A DNA stretch of 64,000 nt, taken from positions 216,730 to 280,729 of the forward strand of contig ML769401.1 of assembly GCA_009733575.1 (NCBI GenBank), read 5' to 3'. The number at the start of each line of letters is the position of its first letter. The first letter of the stretch is position 1. Of the stretch, positions 35,861 through 47,836 are shown piece after piece. The translations under genes and the position numbers were made by a program. This DNA comes from Gymnopus androsaceus JB14. Taxonomy: Eukaryota > Basidiomycota > Agaricomycetes > Agaricales > Omphalotaceae. The notes below the pieces were generated by a model. That model had not been told where the DNA came from. It saw only the letters and a list, made by a program, of their open reading frames with translations, and did no database searches.

Positions 35861-37261
35861 TCAGGCTTTTGAATGAGTACTGCTGGTTGACGCACGATCC
35901 GCATCGGCCAAGCGAATGCCTGATGCCACTAGATCTGATACTCGCCGCATGCGAATATCCCCATTGGTTTGAACGCTTGGATAATGTGTATATGGTTTAC
36001 TATCAATGTCTCCGTCGCGTTTGCCAATTAATCGATATAGGAAGGGTGTCAGGACACCCATATTAGCGACAGCAAGCGCCGTCCCCACCTAAAATCAGAT
36101 AAGATATCGATGTGTCAAGATTCAAGAAGAAAAAAGAAAGAAAGAAAAGAGTGCGCACCACGACTTCGGCGGTGATGGGTATTATGAAACGGTCATAGTT
36201 ATAAGACTCGGAGCAAATGAGAAATACGACGTGACGACCGACATCGTGCTGGTGAGCAGGCTAGCTCCGAAGATGACAACGAGCATTCTAAAAGTGATAT
36301 GTGTAGAGTTAGTTCGCCAATGTAAGTAAGTATGATCGATCTATTTGATCACCTCCGCTTGTCCTTTGGAAGATTGACGTGTCCTAGTAAACGAATAGGT
36401 ATAACAACAAGTGTGATATCCTCTACAAGATCGGCTGAATGGATTATAGGCATTAGCTTATCCTAGAAAAAAAAACCTACTAATGAGTTCGCCATATGGC
36501 AATACTCGGACTCTTAAGTCCCAAGTCGCATTGAGGATCTGGCATATGATACCAGGATCGGTCTGAGGCACAGGTGTATATCTTTGGAGCAAGGATACCC
36601 ACACATACGAGAGAAAAAGAGACAGCAGCCCATTCAGAAATCCGTCGCAAGGTGAACGATGGTGGAATAAGACGGATGATTGAGAACATCAGGCTTATTC
36701 GAGCACACCTAAAACTCAAGCATCATGGTGTGAGCTGTAATGGTCATATTATTGGTTCGAAAAAACTCACCAAACCGCCATGGTAAAGGAGATCATGATG
36801 AGCCTAAAGACCATAATTAATCAAACAATCCATTTTATTGAATCCTTTCGGAATCTTACCACTGCCGCACGACCTGCATGTGAGGGGAGATGGGTAGGAG
36901 TGGATCGGAACCTGATAAATTTATTGTTGGATCTCGAAGCCTATAAGTGGTCCATGCGATGAAATACCTCCCAAGAACAACAAAATATCCAGTAATATTG
37001 AGAGCATCATCGTCAGAATGGCCCCTGAGTTCGATGAGAGATATGTAGTATGTGAACTAGTAACTAAGTACTCACAACCATCATCCCACCATAAACGCTG
37101 CTTGCGATATCGAATCCATACTCGTGCTACAGTGGAAACCTGAGCAATTGTAAAGAATGTAACGCAAAACACTGGTGACGCAAAGAATACTTGTGTGAGA
37201 ACCGCGAGATGAGCGACATCCAAGAATGTAGGACCTCACCCAGATTTGTCGTTGAACTCAT
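35861..37261 (-). pseudogene. 7TM rhodopsin-domain gene, copy E, frame-disrupted
   Basis: The ATG at 37261 gives MSSTTNL. The exon with TM1 and IRYRKQRLWWDDG, exon 3 (AILTMMLSILLDILLFLGG) and exon 6 (ARISLMFSIIRLIPPSFTL) are well preserved. At the end of exon 6 an extra T turns IAIGELI into IAIWRTH ('atatggcgaactcattagta', near 36490-36500), shifting the frame before exon 7. The last exon (GTALAVANMGVLTPFLYRLI) also loses its usual tail: an indel after DADRASTS gives STHSKA and an early stop at 35861. Two separate lesions suggest decay, though the general indel problem of this window applies. Confidence 0.7.
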
Positions 37262-38350
37262 AGTAGCTTCTTCCTAGGAAGCGGAATAGCCAGGAGCATT
37301 CCGAGATGAGAGCTGGAATTTGAAAGATGGAAGGAATAGGTAAAGTCTTTACTTCATGGCAGCTTTTAAGCGTTGTGTGTATGACACTTACCTCATGACA
37401 TCCCAGTTTATGTCGTTGAATCTGCTGGATGTGTTGCAGTTTCTCGGAAATTTAAGGTTTTCATATGACAGAAGCTCGAGATAGTATTTGACCAATGAGT
37501 CGACGGAGATCTACAACTTCACCCGCAGCGACAACTCTTGATCCATACACATTTAAAGGCGCGTTGAGTGAGAAGTGGGACTTCGAGAAGAATTTTGCTA
37601 CAGGCTTGATAGGATAGATATGGATCCAAAGTCCGTTTTCCCGACAATCGAGTTTACCCTTCCACTGTATTACAGTAGACTCGACATATAACCACATATA
37701 GATCTGGTAATTGAACTTGGCTTCTACAGGGGGTCGAGCGACGGACGCCTTGTACGCTGCCTCAATCATTAATCTCAAAAGGGACAGCGAACTTCTGCGT
37801 CCTCAAACCATTAAATTCGCAATTCGGTACGATCTCCTAAAGCCCCACCACTAGCCGAATTTGCAGTCTTGAATCATGCCAACGGAGAATAACATACCAA
37901 CTTAGGATTCTGTATGCCACAAGCAAGCGATTATACTCTCTGTCGATCGATTTTCAAACCATTAAAGTTCGGTCATCCTGTGAACTCGGAATTGGAACGC
38001 TTCAAAATCCACTATGAATACGGTTCAACAATTGGCGTTTTGATCTTGTAAATATATTAGAAGCGGCTTGAAAGGAGTTCCCAATTGAAGTGAGTGCAGA
38101 TAGATTCAATTATCTTTGGAGACTCTTGACATTATGGGGTCGACATATACTTGAGGTCTTGAAGAAATTGGTGTTATTGGCATGTCGTCGTTGATTCTAC
38201 AGTGTGCCAGTGTATGAACTCTTTACCCTAGGCAGCGCCATTTTGTTCGATCTGTAAGTCGTACAATTAGATCTTTTTATGCCTGGCAGATCCTACACCA
38301 CATTACCACCCTCGATCACTTTGCAGATCTACAACTGCATACAAGTAGGT
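37262..38350 (-). repeat. 5' block of 7TM copy E
   Basis: Landmarks in inverted order: 'cttacctcatgacatcccag' near 37390 (leader donor), 'agggggtcgagcgacggacg' near 37730, 'cttgaatcatgcc' and 'ttgacattatggggtcgaca' near 38128. The open frame 37461-37778 (minus) has partial counterparts upstream of copy F and the relic at 20.9 kb. It carries no recognisable domain. Confidence 0.5.
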
Positions 38351-38399
38351 GTTTTCATAAAACAAGATGACGTGCTGATTATTTTTAGGGTAGAACTTT

Positions 38400-38650
38400 T
38401 CCCTCACATGAATCATGGGCCTAAGCAAAGATATCAGACCATTCGTTGAAAAGCTTGGTGGGATAAAACTTTGCAAAGCCGCAGTGTAAATGGCCTCGAT
38501 GCGCCTATGATCAGCGACAGCGCAAGCTGGAACATAGCCGCTTCGACCAAGTTGGTCATCCCAGATGACCGGCAGAATTTCGTCGAGAAACGTGAAAGAG
38601 CAGAGTTTCGCTGTTGCTGCCGAGACTCATGAAAGGATGATGAGCTACAT
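38400..38650 (-). pseudogene. F-box-like relic
   Basis: The minus strand reads LSFTFLDEILPVIWDDQ followed by RRIEAIYTAALQSFIPP, resembling the box start and following helix of the relic at 41.1-41.6 kb, with stops and missing parts. It lies upstream of copy E. Confidence 0.4.
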
Positions 38651-39082
38651 TAATTGAATAATCAGAGGATAGCTCTTTTCTGGTTCCGGTTCAGGCTTAG
38701 CAACTTTGTTGACTGACAATGTGGGCTATGAGAATGGAATGCACTGGCCAGAAATTGGGATGGTGGTTGTGGTAAGAGATAAAATGGGCTTTGGCGCCTA
38801 TTACGAGCGCGTAAAAAGCAATATATATCTGCTAATGTATTAGATAAATAGTAATTCCTAAATACCATTAGAGCAGGTTTGATACAAGAAGCCTGATTGG
38901 CTGGACATAAGTTGAAAATGCTCCAACAATACAAAAACTCCTAATCAAAATGTTTTACGATGCGCTGCAGTGCGCTGCTACTTGAATACACTCTATGTGA
39001 CTCGCAAAGGTACAATCATTGAAATGCTAATTAAACTCGATATTATTCCACTGAGGAAAAACTGAACATGAACTACCCTGAA
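38651..39082. other. Spacer between relic and copy F
   Basis: No gene supported. A 90-codon open frame on the minus strand (38662-38934) has no family resemblance. Confidence 0.3.
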
Positions 39083-40575
39083 TTAATTGCTCTGCACAAG
39101 TTCAGTTTTGGGAGTCTCATAGGTATCCATACCATCTGAAGGACTGGCACTTGGATCAGATGCAAAGGAAGATCCTAGAGCCATCAGTTGCTCATTTTTT
39201 CTTTCCGGAGCCCTGGATCTTGAACATGAACGCTAGTAGATATACGACCAGTATCGGTCAAGCGAATGCCTGATGCTACTAGATCTGATACTCGCCGCAT
39301 GCGAATATCCCCATTAGTTTGAAAGCTTGGGTAATGAGTGCATGGTTTACTATCGATGTCTCCATCGCTTTTGCCAATTAATCGATATAGAAAGGGTGTT
39401 AGTACACCCAGATTGGCAACAGCAAGTGCTGTCCCCACCTAAGTGAACTAGTAAGATATGGATTTATCAAGACTCAAAAAAAAGTGCACCTCAACTTGGG
39501 CGGTGATGGGTATTAAGTAAAAGTCATTGCTATTAGACTCAGAGCCTATGAGAAATACGGCGTGTACAACCGACGTTGCGCTGGTGAGCAGGCTAGCCCC
39601 GAAGATGACCATGAGCATTCTAGATGCAGAGTTAGTTCACACATTTAAGTACCGATTATTCGATCACCTCCGCTTGTCCTTTGGAAGATTGACATTTCTT
39701 AGTAAACAAATAGGTAGAACAACAACTGCGATGTCTGCCAAAAGATCGGCTGATTAGTAGATCATAAACATTAGCTGATAGTATTCGCTTGGGAAGAGAA
39801 CCCTACTTACTAATGAGCTCGCTTATGGCAATTTTTTTCCCAACGGGCATTGAGGGAATGACATAGTGTACCAGTATAGTTCTGAGGCGCAAATGTATAT
39901 CTTCGGTGTGAGGATACCCACACACAAGAGAGAGAAAAAGATGGCAGCCCATTCCGAAACTCTGCGTAGGGTGAATAAGGGTGGAATAAGGCGGACTATT
40001 GAGAGCATCAGGCTTATTCGAGCAAACCTAGATTCGAGATTGACTGAGCTGGAGTGAACGTATTATTGTTGCTAAGAAGGACTCACCAGATCGCCAGAGT
40101 AAAGGAGATCATATTGAGCCTAAGGATAATTAATCCACAGTCAATTCTTATAATCCCTATCCTTCGGGATCTTACCAGAACTGCGCGGCCAGCACGCGAG
40201 GGGAGACGGGTATGAGTGGATTCGAACCTGGTAAACATTCATTATCAGATCTCGAGGTTGGCTCATATAAGACATACCCTCCCCGATTAAAGAAACATCG
40301 ACTAATATTGAGACCATCATCGTCAGAATGGCCCCTGAAGATTTTGAGAGAATATGCTTCATGAGATTGAAAAAAGCACTCACAGCCATCATCCCACCAT
40401 AGACGCTGCTTGCGATATCGAATCCATACTCTCGCTATGGTGGAAACTTGTGCAATTGTAAGCAATATAACACAAACCACTGGCAAAAAGAGAAAAATTG
40501 TTTGTCAAAACCGCGACATGAGTGACAGCCTAGACAGTGTAGAACCTCACCCAGATTTTTGGTTGTTGAGTTCAT
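39083..40575 (-). pseudogene. 7TM rhodopsin-domain gene, copy F, frame-disrupted
   Basis: The ATG at 40575 gives MNSTTKNL. Intron 1 ends clearly in ...ttgccag, before VVCVILLTIAQVSTIARVWI and RYRKQRLWWDDG. Exon 6 has an A7 run (39832-39838 on the plus strand) that makes PLGKKLP* where the family reads PLGKVAIGELI. The length is +2 relative to sister copies. The last exon reads GTALAVANLGVLTPFLYRLI, but a second frame change after VHVQDPG gives a stop at 39184. The conserved tail (SPSDGMDTYETPKTELVQSN) continues in another frame to 39083. Two lesions, one in a homopolymer, leave decay versus sequence error open. Confidence 0.68.
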
Positions 40576-41115
40576 TAATTCTTTCTAGGGAAGCGGAATA
40601 CCGAAGAGCAACCGAGAGTATTCCGAGTTGACAGGGAGGGAAGGAAGTCCATACTTCACTGCAGCTTTTAAGGATCGTGTGTGACACTACTCATGACATC
40701 TCAATTCACGTCGTTGTAACGTGTGTCTTCCTGAATATTATGCAAGATTTTAAGGTTTTCATATAAAGATCACAGCTCTAAGTATTTGACTACCCATCCA
40801 GGACCAGCACCCACCTTCGCCCAACCGCATCGGCCTTCGTTAAAATCCCTGCTTGGAGACAGAGATTCGAGCAGAGACTTTACAATGCACCTGCAGCGAG
40901 ATCGATACGTTTAAATCTTGTTTAAAGCGGCTCTGTAGACCCGTTGAGTGGCGATGTGGGACTTGAGAAGGATAGATACTGTCCAGAGTTTGTTTCTTGA
41001 TCTGATCCCTTGCCACTGCACTGTATATGTCCAATAATCGCATAGGCTGTGGAACAGAGCACCTACTACATACAGGAGGTCGAGCGACAGACTGCATACT
41101 TTCCAATGAGCGAAC
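40576..41115 (-). repeat. 5' block of 7TM copy F
   Basis: Shorter version of the block, with 'ctactcatgacatctcaatt' (the leader donor region, here damaged), 'cttggagacagagattcgag' and 'aggaggtcgagcgacagact'. No gene. Confidence 0.45.
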
Positions 41116-41123
41116 AAGATTCT

Positions 41124-41637
41124 TCAGGGTAGAATCGTCCCCTCATCATCATGAGCAAGAATGCATGACGTTCGTAAGCTTGGCGATAGTGATGAAACCT
41201 GGGCCTTGCAAGGTGTTCCTCGATAGCTACAGCCTGAGCCTATGGTCCGAACAGTGCACAAGTTGATGTCATAGAGAACACTGCTGAGGTTCTGGAAGCC
41301 AGTTATCCCGAGAGATTGAAAATCATCAGTAGAATTTCGTCGGGAAACTGTAGAATGGGAGATGGAGAGAGAAGAGACCGACACACTTCCTTCAGCTAGC
41401 GCTACGTTAGGCCAGGAGTTGATTGCAACTGAAGGCGCGTCGCAAAATCCTGGTAATCAGTTTCCATGAGTGCAAGTGTTTCCTCGATTTCTGTGCGAGC
41501 AACATTTCAAGTTCTGATTCATGACTTCGGTTTTCCAGATTGAAACGCGGTCTTGGTACCACAAGTTGAGCATTTTGTATCTGGAGTCCGAAAACCGTGT
41601 CAAGTTTGATGATGTGGTGTTTGAAGAAATTGGCCAT
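41124..41637 (-). pseudogene. F-box protein relic with intact N-terminus
   Basis: The ATG at 41637 opens MANFFKHHIIKLDTVFGLQI, then a Leu/Lys-rich helix and a stop at 41407. Further on, in a different frame, LQFPDEILLMIFNLSG forms an F-box start followed by a TAA. LASRTSAVFSMTSTCALFGP and FHHYRQAYERHAFLLMMMRG can then be read with another stop between. It is probably a dead F-box gene of a different subfamily from the 16-kb gene. Confidence 0.5.
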
Positions 41638-41829
41638 GGTCTGATCTTGATGAAAGAGAGCCGGCGCCTATGACTGGAACGATACGAAATAAAGACAGTT
41701 GATCAATTCCTCAGACCTCAATACAACTACATAATAAATTAAACACCCGCATCGATAAACTTACCAGTGATACTAGATACTTTTACAACGCAGAACTCCA
41801 AAAGATAATATTCACCCATACGCCGGGGC

Positions 41830-44486
41830 TCATGCATGTTCCCAGCTTCCACTACTTGCACTATCGTCCCGGTCATTCCCAAAACGCTTATCCTGCGCCT
41901 CCAGCTCCGACTCTGCCATCTCATCCTGATACCGTGATGACTCCCTTGGCTGCGGGTTACGGAGCATAGGTTGTTCAACCCCCGCGTCTTCATCGTCATC
42001 GTCCGACCCTTCATCAAAAGCAGTATACATCTCTCTCGCTCCCCTTTCTCCTCTTGGTATACGGCTCATCGGTAATTCTTCCCCTGGAGCAACAGCCAGC
42101 TCTTCATAGTTCATTTTCTGCATTCGCCTTCTTCTGAGCCAAAAATAGATAACAATCCCAATGAGGACGAAGAAAAACAGTCCAACATAAACGAAAAAGG
42201 GATTTTCGAATAAGAATAGGTCGAGATTGGGTTTTGATGTCGCTGTTGAGGAGGAAGTGGCAGTGGCAGTCGAAGTTACTACGGCGTCGAGGACACTCGT
42301 TTCGTGGCCTACTTCTGTGCTGCTAAGGCCGTGCGTAGGCTTAGAATATGACCTTGTTGTCGACGGGGAAGCACTCTGGATGGTTGTTGATGAGGTAGTC
42401 GTAGTCGCAATCGAAGTAGTTTCTTGCGACTCGCTCATCATCTTTGTAATCATCCGGAGGAGGGAACACATTCCCGTTGTCCGGCGGAAGCTCGAATTTG
42501 TGCGAGTCGCTTTGTGCAGAAGTATCTGTATCTGTACTCGAGCCCCAAAATACCATATTCCATCCCAAGAATTTCCCCGTGGTATCTGGATTCAAAGGAT
42601 CGGAGACGCGGATGGTCCATGTTCCCAAGGGGCTCTCGTCCAGTGCTTCACGCTCATAAACACCCACCCAGGGAACCCAGTGGATGCCTTATCGTTCTTC
42701 CTTCCTCCCTCATCTCCTTCATGACCGCTACTCCCACTACTAACTCCCGCCAACACACTTCTGACCCCATTCGGGGAAATAACCTCGACGTGGACATCCC
42801 CTCTGCGCTGATGCTCGATCCAAACTTTCACGTTCACGTGCTCGAGGCCGTGAGGAGCAAAATGTGCGCGGCGCATCATCTTTTCGGTGACCTCCAGAGT
42901 ACTGCTGACGGTTGTTTGTCCTCCCTGACCAAAGGGTGTTCCACCGCTGATCACGTTCTCCTTGGTCATCTTCCCATCACCCAGCACCACTGTCCGACTT
43001 CTCATCCAGGTTTGGCGCGGAACGAGCTCCCAAGTGAGCGCAGCGTGGACGAAAGTATAGGCATCGAGAACGCCGTAGCCGTAAGCGTAGGAGAAGGGCC
43101 GTTGACTAGATGTTAGTTCGTAGGCTGTGTCAGGGGAACGAGAGGAGGGGGCAGTGGAGGAGATGGTGCTACGGGGATCGTAGTTGATTGGCCGTGCAGT
43201 GCGAACACAAAGGTGCTGGATGTCTCGCCATGTGAGCTCTGGCCTAGCCTGAAGCGCAAGTGCGAACACACCCACGGCGTTGGGAGCTGCAGCTGAAGTT
43301 CCTCCGTGAGACGTTGCGCAGTTGTTCTTTCCTTTATCTGTGGTAACGATGCTCTTCCCATTACCGGAACTATAGGCGACAACCATGATTGCGGCGCAGC
43401 CTCTATATAGTGGTATATCGTTGGTCAGTGCATGCTCGAACTTTCGTAGGGAATTTAGACTGGAAGGAAAAAACGCAAACACTAACCACTATAATAAGGA
43501 CTACTCCCAGTCCAATCCACAGCCCCAACGGTAACACTCCAAATACTATTGGTATAACCATCGTAGTTACACTCGTCCCCGCTTCCTTTGCCATTCCCAC
43601 TAGCAAAGACGAATACACTGCCTTTTCCTTGCCGGCCACGGTTGACACCGTTAACCATTGCTTTTGTTATGAGATAATCTGGACCTTCCATAGTGTGCCC
43701 ATCATCGCGAGGGCCCCATGAGCAAGAGTAGATGCTGACCTCGTCATAACCAAAGTTGAGTGCAGCGGCTTCGTCTGTATCGGTTATAGCACCGGAGAGG
43801 ATACGCACGCCAGCCACACGGGAGTGATACGCAATGCCCAAGCCACACACACCGTTCTTCGCTGCAGCAATTTGACCAGCACAACGGGTACCATGAGTGT
43901 CGTCTGAAAGTTTCGGGGTAGGTAGATCTTCGTGATCGTTGTAATCGTGCGAATGGACAGCGTCAAAGTTTTCGGAAAGGTCCTCCGAGGTATAGTCTAG
44001 TCCATCGTCAATCAGACTAGAAATGACGCCGAGGCCTGTGTAACCCTCTTCCCAAAGACCTGTAACGTTCATCATATGCTCAGGCGAGTCGGGGTTGATA
44101 AGATGCCATTGGTCAGGGAAGAGGGGATCGAGGATGCCCAGTTTGGTGGAAACATCGGAAGATGTAGGCGGGGAACGTTTAACACGCTGTCGTAGAGTTT
44201 GGTAGGTTAATGATTTTATGGGATTCGGCTTTGAAGCATGATATCGTGCTAGAATGGCATCCTCCTTCTCCTCTTCCCTCTTCTCGGCTCTGACGAGCCA
44301 ACAGCCGTCTAGTTCTCCAACCTGTTCGACGATTTCTACGCCCAAAAGATTTGAATAGTGTTCATGATCTGAGTCGAGCTCAAGAACATAGTAATCGTGC
44401 GTGTCATAGGCACGTCGAGCAGGTGAAGAGACTGCCGAAACTGACCATGTTAGGGATAGCAGAACCAAAACTAGTAGTGATACCAT
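41830..44486 (-). CDS. Kexin-type subtilisin-like proprotein convertase (S8B)
   Basis: Golgi serine protease that cuts secretory precursors after dibasic sites. The start at 44486 gives the signal peptide MVSLLVLVLLSLTWSVSA. The propeptide ends at RQRVKR before SPPTSSD. The catalytic domain has Asp in LIDDGLDY, His in DDTHGTRCAGQIAAAKNG and Ser in TSHGGTSAAAPNAVG, with the oxyanion Asn in FASGNGKGSGDECNYDGYTN. One intron lies near 43395-43490. A P domain (RAHFAPHGLEHVNVKVWIEH ... GTWTIRVSDP), a Thr/Ser-rich linker, one membrane helix (FFVYVGLFFFVLIGIVIYFW) before RRRRMQK, and an acidic cytosolic tail complete the family plan. One-base frame breaks appear near 42640 (after MSVKHW, apparently a lost G) and near 42450 (before the Thr-rich part), with no intron to explain them. 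It diverges from the FAD oxidoreductase over about 0.6 kb. Confidence 0.92.
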
Positions 44487-45100
44487 TGGCTTCGGTATAA
44501 ATGACCTAGATTATCCCAGCCCAAATTTCACCGCTGTCACGGCCGTTAGAATTTCTATAATTTCCGTTCTTTGTGAACGACGTGTCATTTTCATTCCTCG
44601 AATAAAGTGAGGAATTCGTAACTGACGATGTAAATAGAGATCCACGGTCCTTTGAGTAGCAGAGCCAGCTACAATAAGAAAGGAGAGGAGAGTAGAAAGT
44701 GACAGCACTGAGCAGGAGAGATGTTTAGGCGCTGAAGGTGCAAGCGCGTGAGCGCCTAAGTCACGGATCATCGGCTCGATTCATTCCAACTGCCACGAGC
44801 AAAACCAAGCTTTCCAAGACGTTTGAAGCAACGACTAGACCTAGCCAAAAGCAGCCAAATTCAGGATTTTGTATACATGCCTGCGCTTTATACGTTGGCC
44901 TGACAGCCCACAGGGTTGACGGACGTGTTGCCAGAAGCAAAGGAGCCAACTTCCTCCACAGTGACATGTGGTCCTAGAAATTACCGAAAACCAAGGGACC
45001 GTCCGACCCATTCTAGGGATTAAAAAAGTATATAAGCCTCCGATATCAAGGAGTTTATGCGCCGCACACACGCACACCTCTCTCTAGCACCACAAGTGAG
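44487..45100. promoter_or_regulatory. Shared divergent promoter region with TATA box for the + gene
   Basis: Lies between two divergent secretory-pathway genes. TATATAAG at 45029-45036 stands about 65 nt before the ATG at 45101, a plausible TATA box for the oxidoreductase. No such box is obvious for the protease side. Open frames inside are not supported as genes. Confidence 0.5.
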
Positions 45101-47639
45101 ATGTTAACCGCTGCTTTGCTCGGACTTGCCATCCATGGTCTTCTAATCCAACGCGTCGCTGCTCTGACTCCTCCCAGCAATGAGCAATGGGCTCAACTGA
45201 ACGATACAGTCGGCGGACGTCTCTACACCTCTTTGCCTCTCGCGTCTTCATGCTTTTCTACTGTAAACGGCATGCCCTCGACCGTTAACGCGACGGAATG
45301 TGCCCTGGTTCAGCAAGGATACCTAAACCCTGATTTCCGCTCTGTGCATTATAGTGCTCACATGCTGGTACGCTATTTGGTAATTCCCTTATGTATGTTG
45401 CCAAAGCAAGCCCTTTCTATTTTCAGCCGCAATGGGAAACCTGCCAGTCAACTCTCCAACGATGCCTACTGAATCCGAATGACCCCAGTGATCCTACGGC
45501 TTGGGAAGGTCAGGATTGCTTCCAAGGAGCTATTGCTCCCCGCTATGTGGGTCCATTTATATTCCGGTATCTTTGATGTACAGGCTTCTTAAATAAATTC
45601 TTCTTTGTAGATTGATGTTCGAAGTGAGCAGGACATTCTGGCGGCACTATCGTTTGTCAACGAGACCGGCATACAATTCTCAATCAAGGCCTCCGGGCAT
45701 GACTACAAGGGACGCTCAAGTTTTGGATCTTTATCGCTTTGGGTTGGTTGATTTCTCCTTGCGATTTGAGCGCTATTTACAAGTATTTACATCGGATATT
45801 TCAGACTAGGAATCTCGACTCGGTTCGTGGATGTTGACTTGGATGTTATTTCAAGCCTTGCTCACTGGACATCTCCATTCAGCTATCTTATTCCGCCAAC
45901 TTCACACCTGAAGGAGGGGACGAGAGTTATCCGGCCGTGACTATTGGAGTGCGTTTTTCTCGTGTTTGGATCACAGTGTCGTAATCAAGAGTGTTTACAG
46001 GCAGGAGTCCCATTTGAGGACGTTTATGAATTCGCAGAAGAGAATAACATTACCGTGATCGGCGGCTACCACCAAACGATAGCTGCGAGTGGAGGGTTTG
46101 TTCAGATTTTATATGGTTGAAAACGTCCTGCTGACGCTAAACCTCGTATCAGGTGGGTTCAAGCTGGAGGTCACAGTATTCTCTCGCCCATATATGGTCT
46201 GGGAATCGATCGTGTGGTGAGTATACTCTTTTCATATAGTGTTCTCTTCGAGTCCTCATCGCAATCCGTAGCTTCAATACAAGATCGTTACTCTAGACGG
46301 AGTCGTTAGAACTGTAAACAAATTCCAGAACCCGGATCTTTTCTGGGCCCTGCGCGGAGGTGCTGGATCGACATTTGGTGTCGTCCTCGAATCGTCTATG
46401 CTTGTTGAGCCTCAGATGAGTTTACGCGTGTAAGTTATCGTCCTATTAACTTTCTTCTTGGCCTGATTTTTGTGTGGAAGTGCTGCGATATCGTTCAATC
46501 AGACCGCTGAAAACGCACCGGGTTTCCTCCAACTCCTTGTCGATAACGCGTATAAATGGGGTCAAGAAGGTTGGGGTGGACACTTGGGACCGGCATCTCT
46601 CATCAGCGTTAACCCACTCCTAACCATCGAAGAGGCTCAGGCTTCTGTGCAACCTCTTATCGATTACGCCCTCGCTCAGAATGGGACGGCGGTAGTGGAA
46701 GACCTTCCTTCATGGCAGACCTTTTTCGCAAAATATGTCGAATCGGCGGAAGCAGTGAGTCTACTGGAAACACGTTCTATCCCGCCGCTGAATACTAAAC
46801 GATCCTGCAGAGTGTGGGGGTTCAAACAATCCTTGGAAGCCGTCTAATCCCTACTGACCCCTTCTTTACCGACGCTGATGGTAAACAAGCCTTACTCGAC
46901 ATCATGAACAAGATGGTCGACACCTATGCCGTGAACCCGTACATCATCCAAGGAACACCCTTCCTGTACAATTACACGGAGGGAACGACTAGCGCTACTC
47001 CGGCATGGCGTAATTCTCTGTGGCAGGTTCGTCAACCCATATGGGCTGTCTCCTGTATTGGTCTTTCCCTTGTTCCATTCTGACATACCTCCGTGCAATA
47101 GATTGGCTTCCATCAAAATATGAATTACAACGCGACGTTGGATACAATGTTTGCGCAGTATGAGATTGTGAACAATATTACTATGTGGATGAGAGAGCTG
47201 GCTCCGGACTCTGGAGCTTACTTTGTATGTATATCATTTTTTGTTTGGCGAATAACTTGGCTAATCAGAGGCCTGAGTAGAACGAGGCTAATCCTTATGA
47301 ACCTGAACATGAATGTAAGTAATAAGTAGCATGTTCCGTTTTCACCTTCTAACCAACCTCCTTGAATTCTTCAGTCACCTTTTGGGGGCCGAACTATCCC
47401 GCTCTTCTTGAACTAAAGGAAAAATAGTCAGTAGCTTTTCTTCAAACAATCTTTGCTCACTAGGCTGATTAAACCACCTCAGTGATCCTTTTAGGTTGCT
47501 TGACTGCTGGATGTGTGGTCAGTCTTTATGTTCATCTTACTTGGGGTGCGAATATAACTGAAATCAATTTTTAGTTGGTTGGAGGGGAGCAGCGGACGAG
47601 CATTACTCATGCTACCTCAATATCTCAACTTCCTACTAG
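45101..47639 (+). CDS. BBE-like secreted FAD-linked oxidoreductase
   Basis: Berberine-bridge-enzyme-like flavoprotein with an FAD_binding_4 domain and a C-terminal BBE segment. The start at 45101 gives the signal peptide MLTAALLGLAIHGLLIQRVA. Exons joined by short introns read PQWETCQSTLQRCLLNPNDP, DVRSEQDILAALSFVNETGI, then FSIKASGHDYKGRSS with the His expected to bind FAD covalently. Next come NLDSLSYSANFTPEGG, GYHQTIAASGGWVQAGGHS, LSPIYGLGIDRVLQYKIVTL and FWALRGGAGSTFGVVLESSM. The end reads TFWGPNYPALLELKEKYDPF, RLLDCWMCVGWRGAADEHYS and a stop at 47639. All splice phases I checked connect, so the gene looks intact. Many N-x-S/T sites fit secretion. The substrate cannot be read; relatives oxidise alcohols, carbohydrates or alkaloid-like compounds. 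Confidence 0.88.
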
Positions 47640-47836
47640 TTGTAAAATAAACGGTCCTTCGAGTGGGTAGAATTAGAATTAGATGAACGAAACAAATATG
47701 ATGAATTATACTAAATTCTAGCATTTTTAAGTATAGATGCAGCCGGCACATCCTGTGCCAGCGAATACACAGTTCAGTATACAGCATGTATATCCTGAGC
47801 TATGTATATCGCGACAATTATATGAGAAAATTATGA

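Noticed and set aside
42424..43116. 230-codon open frame antisense to the kexin gene
   Set aside because: Overlaps the P domain coding strand, which explains the open frame.
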